Source of the DNA: Mytilus trossulus
Taxonomy: Eukaryota > Mollusca > Bivalvia > Mytilida > Mytilidae
Assembly (NCBI RefSeq): GCF_036588685.1
Contig: NW_026963314.1
Span: 1,109,001 to 1,173,000, forward strand
Direction: 5' to 3'
DNA: 64,000 bases
The notes under the pieces are model-generated. The model ran no database searches. It had not been told where the DNA came from and worked only from the letters and a program-made list of their open reading frames with translations. Both the position numbers and the translations under genes were made by a program. The number at the start of each line of letters is the position of its first letter. Positions within the stretch are counted from its first letter, which is position 1. Shown here one piece after another: positions 45,655 through 56,699 of this stretch.

Positions 45655-45725
45655 CTTTCTTTGTGCTTTCCAAGTGGCAAGTCACCAATCAAAACAAAAA
45701 CACTTTCCGTTGCGTTGACTTTCAT
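45655..45725 (-). CDS. NHL-protein gene, exon 1 (coding part)
   Basis: ATG at 45723-45725 opens MKVNATESVFVLIGDLPLGK then HKE plus AG, ending at a donor (AG then GTAAAAAT) at 45655. The two leftover bases join the C of exon 2. The frame is open upstream of the ATG for 15 codons to a TAG at about 45770, reading ITCRFTGKKQGTIE, so this could instead be an internal exon with an acceptor near 45757. No signal peptide. Together the four exons encode 355 residues, a length without room for the RING/B-box part of a full TRIM protein. Confidence 0.6.
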
Positions 45726-46284
45726 TTCAATCGTTCCCTGTTTTTTTCCAGTGAATCTACAAGTTATCTATTTCCATTTATTTGTTAATCGGTTTGGCCA
45801 TCAGTTTGAACAACCAGAGTTGTTTATACCATATATCTCTGAATCTGTCCATTCTTGCAGTTAGTTTAAAAAAATTGAAACCTCCATCCGCAGCTCGTGA
45901 GCGTCCATAGTATTGCATCATAGTATACAAAATGGTAACGGTGAGAATTCCGGGTTTGCGTACTCAGGTACATTTGCTAAAGTGAGGGTCTGGAAACGGT
46001 TTCGGGAGGAAAGAATAAAGAATGATGGACAAATTAAAGTGCAGAATAATGAGAAAAAATAAAGAAAGGAAAGAGGAGAGTAAAAATGCAAAAAATAGAA
46101 CAAAGAACATTTGAGAATCATGGGGTTCAACTTCTAAATTATAATTAGACTGAATATTGAAAATTATTGAAAGTAAAGGACACATTATAAATGAAGAAAC
46201 AGAGAAAATGTTAATGGTCTGAAAATTAAAGATATAAAGGACCCTCATCCAGAACCTTGTATTTATTATTATTCAATTAGTTTG

Positions 46285-46560
46285 TTACATTCAGGGGCGG
46301 ATCCAGGATTTTCAGTTAGGGGGGGGGGGGGGGGGGGGGGGGGGGCAAAGTTTTAAAAATTTGGAGTTTTTTTTAGGTAAAATTATTAAAATATTCTTCC
46401 AAAGGGGTGAAATGTAGATATTTCGAACTATTGTGCAGTAAAATGAGCAAGAAATTAAAGTTTCAAAATGAAACGGCCATAATCCACACAGGTCTGACAA
46501 CAATCTACAGATAGACGGACGCAAAGTGAGACGAGACAGTTCACAATTGCTCACCTGACC
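46285..46560. repeat. Repeat with long poly-G tract
   Basis: CAGGGGCGGATCCAGGATTT is followed by about 27 consecutive G (46319-46345). The GGCGGATCCAGG phrase introduces a common invertebrate repeat. The G run is a likely length-variable and error-prone site. Confidence 0.75.
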
Positions 46561-46897
46561 AATATATTTTGCAAACGAAAATTTCTACTTTTACCAGAGA
46601 TTTTTTATTTTTTAAATGTCCTTCCATAATATCTGTTTTTTTTTTTACTCTTTTGATTTTCGCAGTTTGTGCCAGACTTTACTGTGTTCGCTAAAAACAA
46701 TTAAAATCAGAATGAGATGCATTTACGCAGATATCTTTATTTTCTTGGGATGCCAAGCATGTAATACGGTACAGAATTCGACTAAATTTTTAGGTTTGCA
46801 AGTGAGAAACAAATATAGACACAGAGATACAAATTAATAAACTAAGCTTCCGCTTGAAACACTATCTTTCATTACGGATATTATGAAAGAATCTCAC

Positions 46898-46925
46898 CTG
46901 CCAACTGTTTTCTTGATCGCATCAT
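46898..46925 (-). CDS. Candidate 5' coding exon with strong donor
   Basis: ATGATGCGATCAAGAAAACA followed by GTTGGCAG ends at GTGAGATTC, a near-consensus donor. It would encode MMRSRKQLA plus one base. See 43055-43122 for the only phase-compatible partner seen. It lies in the 5' direction of the NHL gene but does not match its exon 2 phase. Confidence 0.22.
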
Positions 46926-47379
46926 GATGAAATTTTCAAAGTGAGTAAGGGATGTTTTGGAACTACGATTTATCAAAGAAATTGATTATAAAAACCGGAA
47001 ATACAATATAACATTTGTATTTACTTTAACTACTAAAACCTATTATATTTGTCATCAAATGCAGCTACGCGTGTGACACCTTCCCGTTTGAAATAATATT
47101 AACTTTAATAAAGCGTAGGTCAGTTGATTAGTAATCATGTTGATTCTGTTAAACTGACTGTTTTATATACTTTGAATGTTAAAAAACATGGAATGGTCTC
47201 TTCTGATACTTAAATATGTTGAAGTCAACCCATGCTTTGCAAATTTTAGGGAGGGGGGGGGCGACTATTGTTTGTCATGATTTTAACATGATAAAATGCT
47301 TTTTTCCACTAATTCTAAAGAGCCTCATTGAACAAGACAGAAAAAGTAATCATATAAAATCTGAAAACATATGTTTTTA

Positions 47380-47780
47380 AACATCAATATGTTTATAGGG
47401 TATTACTCAAAACATACCTTAACAACCTGTTTTTTAAACATATGTTTACCAGGTGTTACTCAAAACATGCGTTTACCAGGTGTTTTTACAAACATATGTA
47501 AACCACATGTTTTCAAACGCATGTTTACCAGGTGTTTCTTAAAACATATGGTAAACATATGGTCAAACGTATGTTTCTCATGTGTTTTGTAAACATGTGT
47601 TTCACATGCGTTCATCAACGCATGTTTACCACATGTTTTTCAAACATATGGGAAACGCATGGTTTCAAACACATGTTTACCACCTGTTACTCAAAACACA
47701 TGGTAAACATATGGTGAAACGCATGTTTACAATACGTTTTCAAGAACACCTGGTAAACATGCGTTGCAATTTTGCCTGTG
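47380..47780. repeat. Right foldback cluster
   Basis: Mirror of the cluster at 37028. Units such as AAACGCATGTTTACCAGGTG and AAACATATGGTAAAC are repeated about every 30-35 bp, ending GCGTTGCAATTTTGCCTGTG. Confidence 0.85.
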
Positions 47781-47819
47781 TACCACAGCTTCTTTTTTTG
47801 ATATACATTTAAATAATTA

Positions 47820-49121
47820 TTACGTCCAGAGCATCTGCGATCACCCATGTATATGGGTTTGGATTGTGTTGCTCAGTTTTAAGTTTTCTATGTTTAGTTT
47901 CTTACTGTATATGTTTTGGTTGTTTTTAGTTTTATGCCATGGCTTTGTCAATATATCATTGACATGTAAGTTTGCGAATCATTCTGTTTGATTAAAAAAA
48001 TTATTTGTGAATATTGAAAGCTTCATACTTGAAAAAAGTTTACAAAATATTTCCGAAAATTAAGGATGTTGTAACATTGTGGGTAAATGAACGGTATTTG
48101 TATCATGTTATTGCAAAACACATTTAAATCATATATGAAAATACATTGATTGTAATGTTTTATTCGCAGAATGATAAGTTTATATTAAACGTCAAGAAAC
48201 AAGTATTACACACTCATGGTAGCAGAGAAATAAAATTTAAAATTAAGTAACATGTAGTTCATTACGTTATTATTGTTATCTTCCATTAAAAAATCTTGTC
48301 GAGGAAACTATGAATGAGAATAAATTATACATTCACTGATCCTGATCCAAAGTTACCAATTTGTATCTGAGTTTTTATGAATTGTGTGTTATTATTCTAA
48401 AAGTATGAATTCTGTCTCTACAAATACCTGAATACATTCTGAATCAATCCTCATATAATTTGTATTGATATATCCTTACCATTTCTGCTTTAGTATTAAT
48501 TTATTCTTAAAATCCTGAATTTTCATAACAAATTATACCATTTTTAATTTGTCTCGACATATTCTTTCCATTGTGATTTTTCTTCGTATGTCTTAATAGT
48601 TAACTAAGGTACCAGGCTTATAATTTCATACGCCAGACGCGCGTTTCGTCTACATAAGACTCTTCAGTGACGCTCTGATCAAAATAGTTAGAAAGCCAAA
48701 CTAGTGACTACATAAGCAAAAATGAAAGACAGGGATACAAAGAAATGACCGTAGCACAATGTCACAACGGCGGGATGTATAAAAGCCGAGCCCGTCAAAA
48801 GAATATTAAGACAAATGGATTTTAAAATTATTTTTACCAAAACCATAATCATTTTCATTATCATTACAAATACTATTTACAACAGATCAAGCTAGTAAAG
48901 TTTAGTTACTTGGACTTAACATCTGAAAATTAACTTTTGAAAGTCTGAGATTTTGAGTTGTGTTCTTCAGAAAACATTTAGACAGTTGAGAATAACGGTA
49001 CCGAGACAGAGTTAAGACTAGATACAATGGGTCCAGATTATATCGAACTATGAAAAGACTGCTGAGGATTCCATATGATAATATAACCAACTTATAATGA
49101 TGCCGTTTTTAAAAAACATAC
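47820..49121. other. Intergenic or intronic, dispersed repeats
   Basis: A mussel-type repeat at 47820-47990 (GAGCATCTGCGATCACCC, ATGCCATGGCTTTGTCAATA), related to 14218-14455. A family A head at 48605-48700 (ACGCCAGACGCGCGTTTCGT). The rest is AT-rich and unassigned. Confidence 0.6.
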
Positions 49122-50307
49122 CTCATTATTCATCCAAGGCGAAAGTATCTGGTCAGATCGATGCACTTGTTTATGCTGAATGCAGAAACACTTCTTCTCA
49201 ATTATCAAAATCTCATATTCAAAGGTGTCTTTAAAATAATAGCCGTCACTGCATTTGAAATGGAGTTTAAAAGATAGTTTCACCTTATACCTCTCTTTAA
49301 TATCTTTAAATAGTTGTGTTACATCATTGTATATACCGCTACATGTACTTTCTAATCCCGCAAGTTGTCCGGAAAATGTCATAACTTGAAGAGCAATTGT
49401 ATCAGTAGACATAGTAACCATAATCTTTGTACCACCTGATCTATCAATGTCAAACATACAGATGCCACGGTATAAAGCAATACCACTATCTAATTTGCTA
49501 GGGTCGTATTTTCTGATAAACCAGGCAGATATATGGTTGAAGAACGAAGGTGGAAGGAATTCAAATTTAAAACAAAGCCAGGAAGTTCTTTTGCATTTTT
49601 CCTTAAGAATGCCAAATTTGTCACATACATCCTCGAACGTGGTAGACGGCATTTGGCTTGGCATCAAAGAGTAACCTGAGTTCTCAAATTTTACCAATAT
49701 ATCTAGCTTTTCCATAACTTTATGTAAATTGATATTCTGTCCTGAAAACTGACGTCCTCCTTTTAATTCGAAGAGTTCTGTTATTAATGATTCACTTATT
49801 TTGCCTTGTCGTGTAAATAGTGTCCAGTCCTCAAGGTTGTACAATCTTCTGCTACCAACTCTATCTGAAACTAAACATCGATAAGCATCTGCTAACCACT
49901 GAGGTCTTAATATGATCAAGTCCAGTATATTTTCAAAGAAAATAATGTTCCCTACATTATGCTGAAATCGAAGAAACAACAACAAATCCTCCTTTTCTAG
50001 AATATTGACATCAGGATGTTTAGCCAGTTTGAACATGTCAGTAAAATTTATGAAATTTTTACCAGCGTTCTTATTGATTTCAATCAAATGTTCTAAAAGA
50101 ATCCATTTTAACGGAAACTCTTTACCCCAATTATCCATTTTCCGTGCTGCCTTGTAAATCGCGTATCGCAACTTCTCAAATTCTTCATCACTGTCATTCG
50201 TATTTGACAGATAAAATGTGCTATGCAAGTGATAATATTTGCTTTTTAATCCAAAAATAGAGTTCATTTGATCATCAAGTTCATTTTCTCTTTTCTTTAA
50301 ATCTGCC
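49122..50307 (-). CDS. ROCO-family GTPase, COR-domain exon (frameshifted)
   Basis: From an acceptor (TTTTCTATAG) at 50307 to a perfect donor (GAG then GTATGT) at 49122, phase 0 at both ends. It starts ADLKKRENE, then a single extra A in the AAA at 50280-50282 shifts the frame into TGA TGA. Without that base it continues DDQMNSIFGLKSKYYHLHST, then YLSNTNDSDEEFEKLRYAIY, PLKWILLEHLIEINKNAGKN, LLLFLRFQHNVGNIIFFENI, LRPQWLADAYRCLVSD and on to ILSPWMNNE, all open for 382 codons. This is the COR domain, which follows a ROC GTPase and mediates dimerisation in ROCO proteins. The long intact frame suggests a recent null allele or a sequence error; a start at the ATG near 50283 would skip the shift but lose the ROC join. 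Confidence 0.85.
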
Positions 50308-50607
50308 TATAGAAAATAAACCAAAGCATTAACACTTATCATGTTTAATACTGATGATATAAGAGGAAGGTGTGAGACAACTCAAGAGACCAAACAACCC
50401 ATAACCTAACAACTATAGTTATATGTACGGTTCTCAACAATGAGCAAAACCCATACCACATATTGATAAGGTTCAAATCGGTTTGCTCATTGCTTTTATC
50501 TATCTATTTCTAACATTGTACATAGTCAGCTATAAAAGGCCACAAAATGAGAAATGTTAACTAATGCAAACATTTGTCCAACGATAAAACTTACTGTTTT
50601 GTAATAT

Positions 50608-50850
50608 ATTGAGATGAGACGTGGCACGGTGCTTGTCTGTCCCAAATTTTTGTATTTGGTTTTGGTGTTGTGTTTGTTGTTCTCGTGGTGTTTTGTCTGT
50701 TGCTTGGTCCGTTTTGGTGTTGTGTCGTTGTTCTCCTCTTGTATTTAATGCGTTTCCCTCGGTTTTGGTTTGTTACCCCGATTTAGTTTTTTGACCATGG
50801 ATTTATGAGTTTTGGACAGCGGTATACTACTGTTGCCTTTATTTAGGCAG
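50608..50850 (-). repeat. Dispersed repeat family C, reverse copy
   Basis: GAGACGTGGCACGGTGCTTG, TGTTCTCGTGGTGTTTTGTC and GGACAGCGGTATACTACTGT are complementary to the 12887 copy. Confidence 0.88.
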
Positions 50851-51707
50851 ACAATCTAATTAGTTTTTGATAAACTTCGGCTAGTGTCTGCTCGTTGGTC
50901 GGGTTGTTGTCTATTTGACACGTTCTCCGTTTTCAATATCAACGTTATCTTGTTCATATTTCGACTCCCTGTCTCAAGTGATGAGTTAGCGACACATTTT
51001 TTCTGTGACGGTTGAAATCAACAAGTAATATTAATGTTTACAGAAACAAACTAAAAATGACCAGTGACCTTAACCCTAGTTTATAAACAGTTGGTATTTG
51101 TTCCTGAGAGTATGAAGTTTATAGTTAATTGATTGTTCATGTTAAGATTCGAGAGTTTTTAAAATTATTAAGATTATATTTATATTGTCTATGATCATGA
51201 CGATGTACAACAAGTGTTGATGAAAAGTTTATAAAAGAATGTCTGGCTACGATGTACATGATGTATGACAAGTTTGTTCGCTGTACGGCAAATTTGTTAC
51301 TGTAGTCATTTACTTCTATTTAAGATTGTTGAACAGGTAGAAACATATAGGTGGTTATTTTTTTACCTGAAGGTCGTTTTTATTCTTCCGAATTAGCACG
51401 TGTCTTACCTGTTCAGGTACACATGTTTTATTACGATGACTGATTTTGACAATACAAATGTTTTGTTTTGTCAAGATGACAAAAATGAAGATGAAATTAA
51501 TGATTGGTTGATTGTTGGTTGCTTTACTTCCAGTAGCAAATATTACATGCATGTTCAGGACAAGAACAAGTAAACAATAAATACAATACGAAGGTCATAT
51601 AATATAAGAAGCCATCCGGGATTAAGGTCGGGTTATTTTGATGTGCTTAAAGCGTAGCACATTCTTTACACGATGCATCGGACTAAACGTCCTCATTATG
51701 ATCGGAT

Positions 51708-52097
51708 ATGGCGGTGAACGTGATACATTCCGCAAATCCAAACGGACACCCACTTAGGCAAGCGTTTTACTGTCTGTTGAAAGAAGACCAGGTGATAAAA
51801 GGTCGCATCCCCAGTAACTCACCCTTGGGGTTTGAAACTAATGAGGTGATGGCTAAGCATTTCGTTATCTATTTGTTCCTGATAAAGTTGGAGATGAGAA
51901 ATGTAATTGAAAAACAAGAGGTAGTTTGAATAAAACCCTCTTCTTAAACAGTCAAAAAATCACCAACACCTGTGAAAAGGAAGTTCATATGGAAGGGTAG
52001 TTCATCTGCAAAACCTCTTGATTCCACTCTAAAGAAGAAAGTAGTGTTAAAAAAAATGGTGCAAAAGCCTGATGAACTGTTTCCGAATAAATTATAG
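51708..52097 (+). pseudogene. Broken reading frame of unknown protein
   Basis: One frame runs 130 codons from ATG (51708) to TAG (52095-52097) with two internal stops (51927 and about 51945) but no frameshift. It reads MAVNVIHSANPNGHPLRQAF, later NEVMAKHFVIYLFLIKLEMR, and after the stops TVKKSPTPVKRKFIWKGSSS and VVLKKMVQKPDELFPNKL. Codon use and composition look coding, with a basic Lys-rich end. No family recognised. It could be a decayed gene from a mobile element or a processed copy; AATAAA overlaps its end (CCGAATAAATTATAG). Confidence 0.4.
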
Positions 52098-52317
52098 AAA
52101 GCCCGTCATTGTTTCTTCACTCAAATTTTGCTGACTGATATCCTTTTGGAAAATGACTTTTGCACAGAAGTGTGTAACTGTAAAAGAGGGACGACACATA
52201 TCGGATGGAGAGTCAAACTTATAGATAGAAAATAAACTGAAAAACAGTGGCTAAATATAAAAAGACAAATAAACAAATAAAAGTAACGAATACGCAACAT
52301 AGAAAACAAAAAGCTTT

Positions 52318-52625
52318 GTACCATTGATGTATAAAAAGAGAAGATGGGGTTTGATTGCCAATGAGACAATTCTAAAAAAAATGAAATTTATAACTACAAG
52401 TTACCAACGGCTTTCAACAATGTGCAAAGCCCATAACGCATAGTCAGCTGTAAAAGGCCGCAACATGACAATGTAAAACAATTCAAACGAGATAATAAAT
52501 GGCCTTATTTAAATAAAAATGAACGAAAAACACATATGTTACACATAAACCGACGACAAACACTGAACTACAGGCACATACATACATACCCTTACCTGAG
52601 ACAGTGGTATACCAATACAACATAA
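52318..52625 (-). repeat. Dispersed repeat family E, long reverse copy
   Basis: GGGGTTTGATTGCCAATGAG, CAACGGCTTTCAACAATGTG and ATAGTCAGCTGTAAAAGGCC. Confidence 0.75.
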
Positions 52626-53299
52626 GAACTAACTATAAAATTAAGTTGAAAAAGGCTGAACTTTAATGCTTTTTAAGGAATATCTGTACGTAACTCGTGT
52701 TGTTTTCTCTCAATCGATGTATGACTTTTGAACAGTGGTATGCTACTGTGCTTTTAATTTGGATCATTACCTTACAAAAAACATGGAGAGCTATAAAGTA
52801 AAAGCACTAATGTCATGAGGATTATATTATCACACGTGTATACAGGAATCCAAAGATAAAACTGTGTGGATGATTAACAATTTAATCAGCAAAATTAATG
52901 GAAAACTGATTAGACCCATACAAATACAGATTTTGATTGAAACAGTTGCCTCGATAGAGGGTGGGGATTCATATTTGAAGGAAAATTAGCTGGATGGACC
53001 CTGTCAGAACGCTTGTGTAATATACATTACTTGTCATATTGCCATGGCTCACACTTTACAGCAAGATACAAAGGGCCCCAAAAATTACTAGCCTAAAAAA
53101 CTACTAACGGGAGAGACATTGGTCTTATCTATATACAAAAAACAAGAACGAGAAAGACTTATATATCACGAAACCTACTGCACATCAGATTCCAGAATTT
53201 AGACAGGTGCAAACAATTGCAGTGGGGTTAAACGTTTTGATAGGTACCAACTTCGTCCTTAGCTGAAACAATAGTGTCCCATCACAACATACAACCATA

Positions 53300-54090
53300 G
53301 ATTTATTTGCTTCACGTTTTGATTTTTAAATCCCAAATTTGATTTGTGGACTGTTCATTCACATGCTATTTTTGTAGATACTTTCAGTTTGTCATGGTCT
53401 GAACTTGGACCATATCGTTTTCCCACCATTTTCCTAGGTGGGGTAAATTGTACTAAAAATTTACAGTGCCAACATAAAAAGGGCTATTTTTATTATTCAT
53501 TGTGTTGCCTACTCAGAACTAATAACAATGTTAATTTCTTTGCCAATTATATATCCTCAACACGAAGATATAGGAACTATACCACATACAACCGGGAATC
53601 ACATATTAGTGGGAAGTAAGTATGTGTTCAAATGCAAAATTTTGCTTTCGATCACCAGAAAAGGATGATACTAATTGTTTGATTGAAAACAAAACACAGA
53701 AACTTTCCGTATTTAGTGTTTAATATCACTCGGTAAAATTTGACACAGACAGTATCATTTTGTAGGTGATCCTAAATTTGTTTTTTTTTATGTTGAAAGG
53801 TTGCTTTTACCTGAATCGACTAAGAGCAAGACACCTTCCTCTTGGGATGTAAATAATTTGACTTTTAAACTTTCCCTCTAGTATCCTTAACTACATGTAC
53901 AACCACCAGAGCACAATTTTTAGCAGCTGTAGATTTACATTACATGTCTTTTGGTCAATACCGTGGCACTATAGTTTTTCATAAACTTGAACTTTTGAAA
54001 ATATTAAGACCTGATGTTAGTCTGCCTAACCTAGTGGTTAAACGTTTTGATACACATGAACTTTGTGTTTTTATAAATTATGAGTCCTAA
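53300..54090 (+). pseudogene. DIRS1-like retrotransposon relic (RNase H tail and recombinase)
   Basis: At 53300-53480 the plus strand reads TIDLFASRF, then HSHAIFVDTFSLSWSELGPY, with a frameshift between. This resembles the segment after RNase H in DIRS-like and related polyproteins. At 53860-54090 it reads NNLTFKLSL, then TTCTTTRAQFLAAVDLHYMS, FHKLELLKILRPDVSLPNLV and HELCVFINYES with a stop. That fits the N-terminal half of the tyrosine recombinase catalytic domain, including its first Arg (TTRAQ). It is a different lineage from the element at 17-28 kb. No terminal repeats were found. Strongly decayed. Confidence 0.65.
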
Positions 54091-54164
54091 CTGCTTTTCA
54101 ATTTTGTACTTGTTTGGTTTTATAACTTTTTCATCTTAGCGTCACTAATTAGTCTTATTTAAAA

Positions 54165-54245
54165 ATTTAAGTCGATGCCACTGCCGGTGCACGTTTCGTC
54201 CCCGGGGATTTCACCATCCCAGTAGCCGGCACTTACGTGTTGACA
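54165..54245 (-). repeat. Family A 3'-end fragment, reversed
   Basis: GTCGATGCCACTGCCGGTGC and ACGTTTCGTCCCCGGGG are complementary to the family A end at 2070-2115. Confidence 0.8.
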
Positions 54246-54269
54246 TGACTATCATTTAAATAGTCACTT

Positions 54270-55368
54270 AAAGCTCACCTGATCTGAAAGGTCAAGTGCG
54301 CTTTTCGCATCACTGGGCGTCCGTTGTCTGTCTACCGTCGTCCGTAAAAAGTTTTCAAAAGTACCAGGATTATAATTGTTTACGCCAGGCGTGCGTTTCG
54401 TCTACATAAGACTCATCAATGACGCTCGGATCAAAATAGTTAAAAAGCCAAATAAATACAAAGTTGAAGAGCATGAGGATCTAACATTCCTAAATGTTGT
54501 GCCAAATATGGTTAAGGTAATCTACTCCTTGGCTAAGAAAATCAGTAGTTTTTCAAAGTTTTGTAAACAGAAAATTTATAAAAATGACCATATAATTGAT
54601 ATTCATGTCGACACCGAAGTGCTGACTACTTGGCTGGTGATACCCTCGGGGACGTAGACATTTACAAAATTCTTCTCCGCTGAAACGAATTTAATAAAAC
54701 CTAGCTACAATTATCATTGGGGTATCTAGTTTTAAAATTTGTGGCGCGACCCTGCCAACCAACCACGATGGCCGCCATGGCTTAAAATAGAACATAGGAG
54801 TAAAATGTAGATTTTGGCTTATAACTCGGAAACAAAAGCATTTTGAGCAAATCTGACAAGGGATAAATTTGTTGATCACGTCAAGATCCATCTGCTCTGA
54901 AATGTCAAGACAAATCAGACAACCCGTTGTTTGGTTGCTGCACCAGAATTAGTTATTTAAAATAAATTTTGCATTTTTTTTGTTATTATTTTGAATATTA
55001 TTATAGATTGAGATAAACTGTTAACAGCATACTGTTCAGCAAAGTAAGATCTACAAATAAGTCAACATGACCATAATAGTCAGTTTACCCTTAAGGAGTT
55101 ATTGTCCTGTATAGTCATTTTTTTTTAACAATTTTCATAAAATTTTGTAAATTTTTAGAAAATATTTTCCACTGTAATTACTAGGCCGATTCATTTTAGA
55201 TAAAGATAAATGTAGCAACAGAAATGTTCAGTAAAGTAAGATATACAAACACATTACGATCACCAAAACACAATTTTATCATGAATTTATTTATGTGTCC
55301 ATTGTTAAATATGCAGAAAAACCAAGGTGAGCGACACATGCTCTTGAGAGCCTCTAGTTAAAAAAATA
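54270..55368 (-). repeat. Family B repeat, reverse, split by family A
   Basis: Read on the plus strand it starts with the family B tail (AAAGCTCACCTGATCTGAAA, ACTGGGCGTCC) and ends with the head complement (AAGGTGAGCGACACATGCTC, TTGAGAGCCTCTAG). A family A copy at about 54358-54656 interrupts it just inside the tail. Confidence 0.85.
54358..54656 (+). repeat. Family A copy nested in family B
   Basis: AAAGTACCAGGATTATAATT, CGTGCGTTTCGTCTACATAA, to GGTGATACCCTCGGGGACG. Confidence 0.9.
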
Positions 55369-55837
55369 CTGTTTGTACTAAAAATATCAGGGAATTTACT
55401 GTATGAACTTCTATATATATATTATGATTTGTATCTTTTTCCCAGCTCTCATGCAAATTATACAGAAACTGTGTGGGCTTTCAATATACAAATAAGGAGA
55501 TGTTTTATTACCAATGACACAACTATCCATAACGTATTGTCGGCTATAAAATTCACCGAAAAAGTAAAGTATGAAATAATTCAATAGAGAAAAGAAAAAA
55601 ATGGCAATATTTTTATTAAGAACTTTTAAGGGCCCACTGTGATCTTATTATCATGATTAAGACCAAAACAATAACACATACATGCTATTGTATATCAAAC
55701 TCTCAAATTGGTCCTTGGGTGGCCTGCGACGATGAAAAATGTATATCCCGTTTTAACAAAAATAGATTTTATGTTCCAATGTCAATAGAACAGAACATTA
55801 ATTTTATACTTTATTTGCCATAACAAATCTACAAATA

Positions 55838-56400
55838 ATCAATTTATTCAATGGAGTTTAGTTTTGTTCAGCTTGTGAGCAAGTTTTGGTTGATCGCTCA
55901 CAACCACGTTGGGGTTCGCAAATTATAAATGTGTTCGATCAAAAGAATTTCCGTTGTTGTCGGTATTGTTGTCTGACATTATTGTTTAACGTAATTGTTG
56001 TATATTAAATAAACATTCTGGCTTTCTCTTTTTAGTAATTTTGCATGTTATTCCGCACTTTTGTAAAGGTTACAATGTCGAATGATTTTTCTATGTTTTG
56101 AGGTGGTGCGATGATCTACAATTAATCAATTTATTCAATGGAGTTTAGTTTTGTTCAGCTTGTGAGCAAGTTTTGGTTGATCGCTCACAACCACGTTGAG
56201 GTTCGCAAATTATAAATGTGTTTGATCAAAAGAATTCCCGTTGTTGTCGGTATTGCTGTCTGACATTATTGTTTAACATTATTGTTGTATATTAAATAAA
56301 CATTCTGGCTTTCTCTTTTAAGTAATTATGCATGTTGTTTTTCCGTACTTATATAAATGTTACAATATTGAATTATTTTTCTATGTTTTAAGGTTGTTTT
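55838..56400. repeat. Tandem duplication, 286-bp period
   Basis: AATCAATTTATTCAATGGAG occurs at 55838 and 56124. The units are nearly identical through GGTTGATCGCTCACAACCAC, AAACATTCTGGCTTTCTC and ATTTTTCTATGTTTT. Confidence 0.93.
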
Positions 56401-56699
56401 TTGCCATTACTATGTTTTTGTATCATCTATGGACGAAGGTCCCATTGGCAAAAATGTATAATACTGGAACACATCCACGAAATTGCAGGCATTCAGAGCG
56501 TAGTTTAAATTATGTAAAGTGATGTTGGAAGAATTTTGTAAAATACAGAATGACTGGAGAATTTCAGCAAAAGTATCAAAAGTCATACATAGGTTATTGG
56601 GGACCGGAAAATGTTTTTTTTTACCCTCCATCTTTACTTCCAAAGTTCCCAATTTTTTGGTTTTCTATCAATTTCAATATGAACATACATTTAGTATGT

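Larger units (their letters stand above)
37028..47780. mobile_element. Region bounded by mirrored foldback ends, possible large element
   Basis: The left end CACAGGCAAAATTGCAACGC (37028) and the right end, the complement of the same string, at 47780 are flanked by TA on both sides. Each end leads inward into several hundred bases of short palindromic units built on AAACGCATGTTT and AAACATATGTTT. This could be one 10.75-kb element or two separate half-elements in mirror orientation. The region holds exons 1 and 2 of the NHL gene model and many other repeats. No transposase was found. Confidence 0.4.

Noticed and set aside
45661..45864. 67-codon plus-strand frame overlapping exon 1 of the NHL gene
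   Set aside because: No coding features; the minus-strand reading has a start, a donor and a phase match, so this is its shadow.
37028..47780. CRISPR-like array at the palindrome clusters
   Set aside because: The spacing and units are irregular, the units are themselves palindromic and variable, and the context is an animal nuclear genome.
47371..47812. Cys/His-rich open frames (MFLNINMF..., MFLKTYGK...) as zinc-finger-like repeats
   Set aside because: They are translations of the ATG/CATGTTT palindromic units of the foldback cluster in three overlapping frames.
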